NCBI GenBank assembly: GCA_001600095.1
Contig: BCIX01000005.1
Span: 1,060,523 to 1,124,522 of the forward strand
Length of the DNA stretch: 64,000 nt
Reading direction: 5' to 3'
Origin: Bullera alba
Lineage: Eukaryota > Basidiomycota > Tremellomycetes > Tremellales > Bulleraceae
Part shown: one piece after another, positions 56,533-64,000 of the stretch
Position numbering within the stretch: the first letter of the stretch is position 1
Layout of the letters: each line of letters starts with the position of its first letter
Program-made: the position numbers and the translations under genes
Notes under the pieces: model-generated
Told to the model about the DNA's origin: nothing
Seen by the model: the letters and a program-made list of their open reading frames with translations, nothing else
Database searches by the model: none

Positions 56533-57498
56533 GACGATACGAAGGGGTTGGAAGTGATAGGAAGTGAGATGGAGGAAGGCATAAAGTTTGGTGGGACCTG
56601 CAGGAACGGGCGATCGATTCCAGAAAAAGTCTGCAAAACCATATCGCACTTCGCAGCGGTTACAGGCAGGTGCAAGGTCCAGCAGGTCCAGCAGCTCAAT
56701 ATGGTGATCGATAAATGGAACCAAGTCTGACGCGGACCTCGACTTCCACTCTGCCCCCTCGCTTCGATCCCAAGCTCTACAGATCTACGGAGCGTCGTCC
56801 AAGTGGCCCTAGATTGGCGTCGGTCGCGCATCAATATACACTTAGGACATACTCCCGCACAATATCGTCGGCAAATGGATCAGGTACATCCATATCATTG
56901 GGTCATGCAACCCGTCCGCACCCTCACTGGAATGACAGCTGGGAGAAAGGGGGCTGGAGTCATGGAGTCGGAGGATGGAATGGATGGCTTCCGGGATCTA
57001 AGCAGCAAGACATGTACTGTAGACGATGGGAGCTTGACAGTGCTGTACTCCTTCATGCTACCTACATATGGGCCTATAAGGGCTCCCTCCTGATCTCTCG
57101 ATGTCCACTCGATGTCCCCATCACCACCGCCCCCTTGTCACCGGTCAAGACCGACGTGACGATGTGTTACGTGAAGGGTAATTGTGAGCCGAGGTCGAGT
57201 GGCCACGAGGAGGCGTACGGTCGAAACGTCGTTAAGCCGAGCAGTGCGACGCTGCGAAGTAACTCGAGCAGAGGCTAAGCATCGACGGGCAGCTGATCCT
57301 TCGTTTTGTGATCATCACGAGACTCCAACGTACAGTCTTGAGTTTTGACAGCTTGATAATCAGCAGCTGGCGCTTGTAGACGCGTCAGAGGCAAGTCCGA
57401 GGTCGCTTGCTCCGGTCCGATCAGGCACTCTCGAGTTTGAGCCACCGAGGAAATAGAGTCCAGCTCGGATCACTACTTGTCGCAAACATCCTCGCATC
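56533..57498. other. Leader/intergenic before the CLC gene; an uncertain ORF
   Basis: A 187-codon plus-strand frame (56715-57278; MEPSLTRTSTSTLPPRFDPK) has no recognisable feature and no splice support. It is listed for completeness and could be a chance frame in the 5' flank of the CLC gene. Confidence 0.3.
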
Positions 57499-60400
57499 AT
57501 GGCGGTTCAAGGACAAAGGATGGCAAGAGGGCCCACTTCACACTCGAATCACAATGCCAACGCCACATCGACCATCTTCAACCCATTGACCCATCCACAC
57601 CCTCCACCCTCTCAATCCCGACAATCTCCCACGCCTGCGGGTCCATCATCGACGCGCCGACCTCCCTCTGCGTATCGCAAGACAAATCACAGTCGCCGCA
57701 CGAGCATGGACAGTGGATATCAGGCGGGTCAGGGAAGTCATCACGGTGGGGACACACAGTCGTGAGTTTGTCACCGGGGTCACACGAGCATCTCATCTCG
57801 GACCCTTCGTTTCCCGCGGGGCTGGTTTCATTGCGCCAAGACGCTACAAGTCCCTTCATTCCACTTCAATGGACTATAAACGGCCGGGACGCGACTGATG
57901 CTGATGACCCGCCTCCTAGGATGCCGGGTTCGCCATTGACCTATTTTCCAAATCCATCAACATTCACCTTACCCCCCGGTCAACATCCTTACACATCTAT
58001 CACCAGCGATTCGCCCAGGACGTATCACTCGCCTATACCAGGACGACCACCATCGATGGCGCCGACAATCTCCTCGACAGATGATGAAGATGGGAAGGGA
58101 GATAGGACGCCTAGGACGAGTCGATATCCACAATCAGCGGCGCAGGCCCATCTCTCCGGCGCATGGGGTGCTGGCGACTCCAGTCCCAGAGATAGGCGCA
58201 GCACTGCGACTTCGATAGACCTCAGGAGGGTGTCCACCGCAAATCCGCTATCAGCAAATGCGGCATCGACCTCAACCTCAACGTCCATCAGAACGACATC
58301 GACCCCTGGCTATGGATCCACCCATCACACGCCAATAGGCCTCGGACTAGGCAATCCGGAGCACTCGCAGCGGGTAGCAAGGAGGAACGGAGATGCTCTC
58401 AGCTCGCCAAGGAGAATATCAACCTCTATACCCAGTGCGAACGCATCTCAAATACAACTCCAGTCGTCACAAGCTCAAGCGCGATCGCCTCTGCCAAACC
58501 CGCCCATCACCCACGAGGGGTATTACTCCTACTCGAACTCTCAACCAAACTCCGGAACGACCCCACGCTTCAAAGACTCTAGACAGGGCTACACTATACC
58601 CAACAATCATCTGGCCACGCCGGGCGCAAGCTCAGGGATGCACAGGCGCAACTTTTCAATAGGCAGTATCCTCTCGCCCTCGAACCCAACCCCGTCTAGT
58701 CCCAGTGGGTCGGTCATGCGGAGAATACGCAAGACCGCCAGCACGGTCGGTCTCTCCGTTGGTAGACCCCAGAACTACGACGGGGACGATCACGTTAATC
58801 GACCACAGGATGCGGAGGATATTGATGACGATGAGATTGTCAACGATAGCATGAAGGCAAACGGTACGAGAGTGTGGTATAGGTGGGTGGATCAATGTCT
58901 GCAGATCGAAGAGTTCGCTGGCTGACTCTTGACTTGTGCAGCTCCTACGTGACCATTGACTGGATACATGATGCGGTGAGTCCCATCCAAGCTCTGATTG
59001 GCACTTGCTTACCCAGAGCCAGATCAAAGAGTCCGCTCGAGTCCGGAGACTGCGTTCAAATGCGAAGAAGTCGTATCGCAACTCGATCGCCAACACCTGG
59101 GATAGATTCCAGGGTTGGCTCGTGGTGACCATCATAGGTGAGTCTAAGTCGCAAGTGAATATGGCTATGAGTCATTGCAGGACATGTACTGATAATACAC
59201 TCAGGCATAATCTCGGCTGTCATTGCCTTTCTCATCATTCGCGCCGAGATGGCACTGTTTGATCTGAAAGAGGGCTTCTGCACCACCTCTTGGGGCACTG
59301 CCAAGCGATTCTGCTGCGCGCCTCATCATCGCAGGCTGCCGGATGCTGGCGACGGAGAGGAGATATGTGGCGATTGGATCGAATGGGGGGACTTCTTCCA
59401 GCGTAATGAGATTGGAGGCTATGGTAGCATGTGGGGAGGACCAGAGTTCCTCTCGTACGGCTTGGTCGCGGTGGGTGGATGTCTCACCTGCCTGCCGGAC
59501 GAACGCTGATTGTGGGTGTAGGTCTCGCTAGCTGTGCTTGCCTCGACTATGACGATATACCTCTCGGCCTCGCACCATACTACTTCGAAAGACTCGACCT
59601 TTCTCCTGCCCCCAACAGACAGCCCCGTTGCGAAGCAGGCAAAGAACCCAGAAGGCCAAACGATGCCAATCGACGAAAGAGTTCCATTACTGGCATCCTC
59701 CAGCTCAATGTCCGGCGGGGACGAGCAGTTTGAGCGGAAAGTGCTCGAAGTCGAACCGCCCAGAAAGGTCATGTATTATGCCGCTGGGAGCGGTATCCCA
59801 GAGATCAAGACGATTTTATCTGGTGAGTCAGGCGCTCGAGCTGTAGCCATCATACGCGATAGGTTATGTGGGCATGGTATACTGACAGTCGAGTAGGCTT
59901 CGTGATACACGGATACCTAGGCGGATGGACGTTGATCACAAAGTCGGTCGGGTTGGCACTGTCAGTAGCCTCGGGTCTATCGCTCGGTGAGTGCTAGGCA
60001 GGAATGAGAGTATCGTGATACGGACTGAGCCTGACTCTTGGGGTTGTAGGCAAAGAAGGCCCGCTGGTCCATATCAGCTGTTGCGTGGGAAACATCGTTT
60101 CCAGACTGTTCCTCAAGTTCGAGTGTAATGAGGGTGAGTCAAGCATCATCAGTTCGATCCACCCTGAGGTGGATATCGGGATAATCGGACTGATTGTTTC
60201 GTCTCAGCTAAACGGCGAGAGGTTCTATCTGCAGCTTGCGCCGCAGGTGTTTCCGTGAGTCAGGCATTTGGGACAAATACGCCGCAATATCGCTTACGAT
60301 CTACAGGTGGCATTCGGTGCGCCTATCGGCGGTGTATTGTTCTCCTTGGAAGAAGTATCGTATTACTTTCCCCCGAAAGTCATGTGGAGATCATTCTGGT

Positions 60401-62357
60401 GTGCGGCTGTTGCTGCGATCACGTTGAAAAGTTTGAATCCATTTGGAAATGGATCCCTCGTTTTGGTAAGTCTTCGAGCTACACGCGATCACAGCTTGGC
60501 TGATTGCTTGGCTTAGTTCGCAGTGTCGTATACCAAAGAGTACCATTATTGGGAGTTCGCCATCTTCATCGTCCTGGGAATCTTTGGTGTGAGTCCATGT
60601 CGAGAGTTTAACATGCGGTGTGTTCAAACTGCTGACCCGAAATAGGGCCTTTACGGCGCGCTATTCGCCAGACTCAACATTCTCTGGTCGAAGCATGTCC
60701 GAGCGGGTACTTGGGTGAAACACCACCCCATCGTCGAGGTGCTTTTGGTAAGTCTGGCCTTCCGACTCTGGCCCTTGCCATGGTAACAGTTTTACCCGGA
60801 TCAGCTGACACCGCCAGGTGACTGTACTCACCACTGTGGTATCGTTTCTCAACCCGTACTGCCGTATGGGCGGCACTGAGCTCGTCGCGAGTGTGAGTAC
60901 ACGCCCAGAGGTCTCACCGAAAGCTGAACGCTGACCCGACACAGCTCTTTGCAGAGTGTAAAGACGATTCAAGTAGCAGTCTCTGTGTGCAACACCCAAG
61001 GGAGATCGCCTCGGTCATGTTCACCGTTGGATCGGCTTTGGTGATCAAGGGCGCTCTGACGATCATCACCTTTGGAATCAAGTTGCCAGGTGAGTCTGAG
61101 CGGTTCCACTCGAAATTGAGCGTGGTCAAACCGCGCGAAAAGGGACGAGGAGGAGGAGTTGAGCGACATATGCTGATCATGTTGATAGCCGGCATATTCA
61201 TCCCCTCCCTCGTGGTCGGAGCGTGTTTCGGCAGGATAGTCGGCCTCGGAATGGAATACATCGAATTCCTGTACCCGAATTCGAGAATCTTCGGCGTGTG
61301 TTCGGACACTGAGTGTATCGTCCCGGGTCTATACGCAATGGTGAGCATCATTTCGGAAGACAAGTATGAACCCGCAATGACCTTGGGCGCTGACGCTGGT
61401 CGCTAGGTTGGCGCAGCGGCGACGTTGGCAGGCGTTACGCGAACAACAGTGTCTCTGGCCGTGATTGTGATCGAGCTCACAGGAACGTTGAACTACGTCG
61501 TGCCAATCATGCTGGGCGTGCTGGTCGCCAAGACTGTTGCCGATGGTCTGGAGAAGAAGGGCATCTACGACCTGGTCATCGAGTGAGCAGTTCACGTCTT
61601 GGTTTGAAGGTCGATATTGACGATGTGGACTCAGCTTGAATCAACTCCCGTTCTTGGACAGCAAGCACGAGTACCTCTGGGGCGGACGGACAGCGCTCGA
61701 AGTCGCCGACAGGGAGATCCCCATCATCCGCGCAGACAAGCCCCACACTGTGCGCACCCTCACGGGCAAGTTGCTCGAGCTGGCAAGAAAGGGGATGATC
61801 GATGGTGGATTCCCGGTGTTGACAAAGGAAATTGTGGAACATGACGGAAGGAGTTTTGCCGCCATGCGCATCGTCGGGTTTCTGGGGATGAACGAATTGG
61901 AGCATGCTCTAGGTGAGTCGTCCCCCGTACTGTGCGTTGATGGAGTAGGAGGCTGAATGCGTCGACGTAGGTAATCTCGCCGACGAGCCGGATGCCAATT
62001 TGAATCTGTTGCCTGAAGACGGACAAAAGCCCCGAGCGAGCGTCATGTCAATCTTCTCCTTTGCGGAGTCTTATACCGATCCCAGGTCGAATCCATATGA
62101 CATCTCGAGGTACATCGACAGGGTGAGTCGACTCCTAATAACCATGCGAGGGAATGCGAGGGGAAAGGGCGAGGCTGACGGACATTTAGGCCCCGATCAC
62201 GGTGCAGACCCATTCATCGCTGGAGTTGGTTCAGCAGCTATTTGTCAAACTTGGCGCCAGGCAGATCATGGTCACAGACTCGAGGGGCGTGTTCCGGGGG
62301 ATCATCAGTAAGAAGGCATGGCTGGCCTTTTTATCCGGTATCGAGGGGGGTCACTAG
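57499..62357 (+). CDS. CLC-type chloride channel/Cl-/H+ antiporter (Gef1-like, CBS-domain)
   Basis: Intracellular chloride/proton exchanger that sets ion balance of Golgi/endosome/vacuole. ATG 57499; exon 1 ends 57761 at a donor, exon 2 starts 57920 (branch CTGATG, acceptor CTCCTAG). The N-terminal 450 residues are disordered Ser/Pro/Thr-rich cytosolic sequence. Transmembrane core in order: [11 protein letters not shown] (Ser in the chloride site), [15 protein letters not shown] (gating Glu), [39 protein letters not shown] with Glu at the proton-Glu position eight residues before [43 protein letters not shown]. Two CBS domains follow ([34 protein letters not shown]). Both glutamates point to exchanger, not channel. 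Roughly 16 exons. Stop at 62355-62357. Confidence 0.93.
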
Positions 62358-63517
62358 GCCAACACAGCGCCTCAGGAGTCCGGGGACAGGTGATGGGAGC
62401 AAGATGTTGGGGCATGGCCAGGACTACGGTCACGAAATGGACAATAGTTGTTATATGATACACGAATCAGTACGAATACGAGTCAACGCAACGACAGCTG
62501 TAGATGTCACGACATACGAGGTGGAGTATGCCCACAGTCGACCTTTGACGTCTTGTTTCGCAGTCATTCGGGGCGATAAGAGGTGATAATATGATAGAGA
62601 GATAAGGGGAGGGTATGCTGTGGAGCAGACCTGCTTGATAAGGATGAAACAAGGTGTCTCGGCATGAGAAAGGTCTAGTGCTGGACCCTCCGTAACACTT
62701 CATTTGCTTCTCCTTACCGCTGCTCCTCCAGGCTCCTCCCACATAGCACTGGCTCCCACTCTATACCCCTTGAGGGCAAACAAGGTGTTACGCCCCTCTC
62801 CCCTCCTCCGGCCTTTGAACCGTGACCTGTGACATGTGACCCTTTGCGGCATGAGGAAATGAGGTCAGCTCAATTAAACCTGTTTCAGCCGGGAACGCCT
62901 TGTACTACTCTACGAGTAGTTTCTTCCAGACCCGGACTAGTCGTCAGATGTGGGTCGTCGCGCGTCAGCGTCGAGCTGCGTTGATATTCCCTCGGTCGGG
63001 ACATCAGGACATCAGGGAGAGGTGGTGGATTCCCACAGGCCACAGGTACTTGGGGTGGAATTACTGCTCCACCATTTCTGACGCGGACGCGAACGCGAAC
63101 GACGAACGCGATTCGGAAATCGAATTCGGTTCCCATCTTCATCGATCATCTCTAGCATCCACGACAAGTCGACGGTCCGAAGCAGACGATTCGAGAGGTC
63201 AGAGGGAGCAGTGCCATCCCCTTGCCTGGACGGACACAGCGACACTTCAATCAAACAGCCTGGCAGGGGCGGAGATCACAACCCGCCATCCGGTCCTGGG
63301 CCGATACACGATCGACCTGTCGGACGATCATCCTCACCCATCCTCACACCGGCACCATAACAGTGCATAGGGTGGAGGAGGGATACTAGAGAGGCAGAGC
63401 CGCTCTGACCTATCAGGCGGAGGAAGTGTGTAGCTCGGCTGGGGCATCAGAGACAGTAGACAGCGGGCGCGACATCAAACCGCCGTACCGGCACCCGCCT
63501 GTATTGACCGAGTCGCC
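62358..63517. other. Intergenic between CLC and the last gene; one uncertain ORF
   Basis: A 156-codon plus frame at 62900-63370 has an acidic, Ser/His-rich second half (SDADANANDERDSEIEFG) but no family; it may be the 5' region of the following gene. At 62820-62842 three GTGAC words in a row (CCGTGACCTGTGACATGTGACC) stand out as a possible bHLH/bZIP-type site. CCCCT words occur near 62790. Confidence 0.4.
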
Positions 63518-64000
63518 ATGTCGACATCACGCGACCTTGTCCTGGTGCAAATGCCCCAACCGCAGAGTAGTGAGAAGGCGGATTCGATGGATCTGGACAG
63601 TGAAGATGCTATAGCCGCCACTACCACCGCAATGATACCCCGGTCGATACAGCCCATGCCGGACCTGTCGCTCGTGCCGACCCTCTTTCCACCACCTATT
63701 GCCAACTTGATCACGACGCTCTCCACCTCTGCGCGGGTCTCACTCAGACTCTCTGCGTTTCTCATCGAGGCTATACTCGAGACGACGCAATACTCGACAC
63801 GTCTCTCCCTGGGCTATACCCGTCGCCTGCTGATATCCGCAGTGTCGTCCGCTCGAAGGGTATACCTCATGTCCAATGCCGCTCTCGAGGGGGACACGTT
63901 ATCCATCATGGGACTCGGAGAGGATTCTTTGGATCCAAGCAAACCCTCCGGGGCCAACACGACAGATGCCTTTCTCACCATTTTGAACAAGTACACCAAC
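63518..64000 (+). CDS. 5' part of a gene running off the right edge; unidentified
   Basis: ATG at 63518 opens a frame to the window end: MSTSRDLVLVQMPQPQSSEK, an acidic MDLDSEDAIAATT, then an alpha-helical stretch IANLITTLSTSARVSLRLSAFLIEAILETTQYSTRLSLGYTRRLLISAVSSARR that looks amphipathic. Fungal lipase-like or membrane-associated proteins sometimes begin this way, but I cannot name the family. Incomplete at the 3' end. Confidence 0.6.
   Translation, partial: MSTSRDLVLVQMPQPQSSEKADSMDLDSEDAIAATTTAMIPRSIQPMPDLSLVPTLFPPPIANLITTLSTSARVSLRLSAFLIEAILETTQYSTRLSLGYTRRLLISAVSSARRVYLMSNAALEGDTLSIMGLGEDSLDPSKPSGANTTDAFLTILNKYTN

Noticed and set aside
57477..58925. 482-codon unspliced ORF at the start of the CLC gene
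   Set aside because: The frame is open by composition; the first 140 codons read through an intron with a clean GTGAGT donor and CTCCTAG acceptor. The ATG at 57499 with splicing to 57920 gives the better N-terminus.
1..64000. CRISPR arrays, prokaryotic operons, phage or plasmid features
   Set aside because: None seen; splicing signals and gene content are fungal nuclear.

Overview
The window is nuclear DNA of a basidiomycete fungus, most likely a tremellomycete yeast (Cryptococcus/Kwoniella/Saitozyma relatives). Genes are broken by many short introns (mostly 40-65 nt) with GTGAGT/GTAAGT donors, a CTGAC/CTGAT branch site and CAG/TAG acceptors. Both strands are used, intergenic gaps are short in conserved stretches, and the recognisable genes are eukaryotic housekeeping genes. 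The lineage is inferred from gene structure and protein style, not from a search.

Layout. 1-6.4 kb: gene-poor DNA with a truncated coiled-coil gene, two weak hypothetical genes and a decayed copy of the 3' end of the RAD30 gene. 6.4-8.9 kb: a divergent dynamin-like GTPase of the GB1/RHD3 (Sey1/atlastin) class. 9.1-25.5 kb: a dense conserved block with DNA polymerase eta (RAD30), the N-recognin ubiquitin ligase UBR1, an unidentified protein, TRAPP subunit TRS33, phosphopantothenate-cysteine ligase CAB2 and a ZIP9/ATX2-like zinc transporter. 25.8-41.3 kb: an accessory, metabolic stretch with a secreted CALB-like lipase, two short-chain dehydrogenases, a small cysteine-motif protein followed by about 3 kb of decayed sequence, mitochondrial nuclease NUC1, tRNA-Arg(ACG) with a 13-nt intron, a UDP-glycosyltransferase and an HSL-type alpha/beta hydrolase. 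41.3-49.3 kb: poorly conserved DNA with a GNAT acetyltransferase and several unidentified proteins. 49.8-64 kb: a HAM1-like lipid-binding-type protein, the Fe-S assembly factor ISA1 with two exceptionally long introns, a 54-residue membrane protein, a CLC-type chloride/proton antiporter and the 5' end of a gene that leaves the window.

How the genes relate. This is ordinary fungal gene order and no operon-like logic is expected. Two divergent pairs share short promoters (unknown protein/TRS33, CAB2/ZIP). Several convergent pairs end within 100-230 bp of each other (TRS33/CAB2, ZIP/lipase, SDR/NUC1, UGT/hydrolase). SDR, UGT and hydrolase enzymes lie close together at 34-41 kb, but nothing in the sequence proves a biosynthetic cluster.

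Most interesting observations: the divergent GTPase gene sits between two same-orientation copies of the RAD30 3' end, one intact and one decayed; ISA1 has 277- and 338-nt introns, one with a perfect hairpin; and an unidentified gene carries an in-frame UAG that is either removed by a weak-donor intron or read through.
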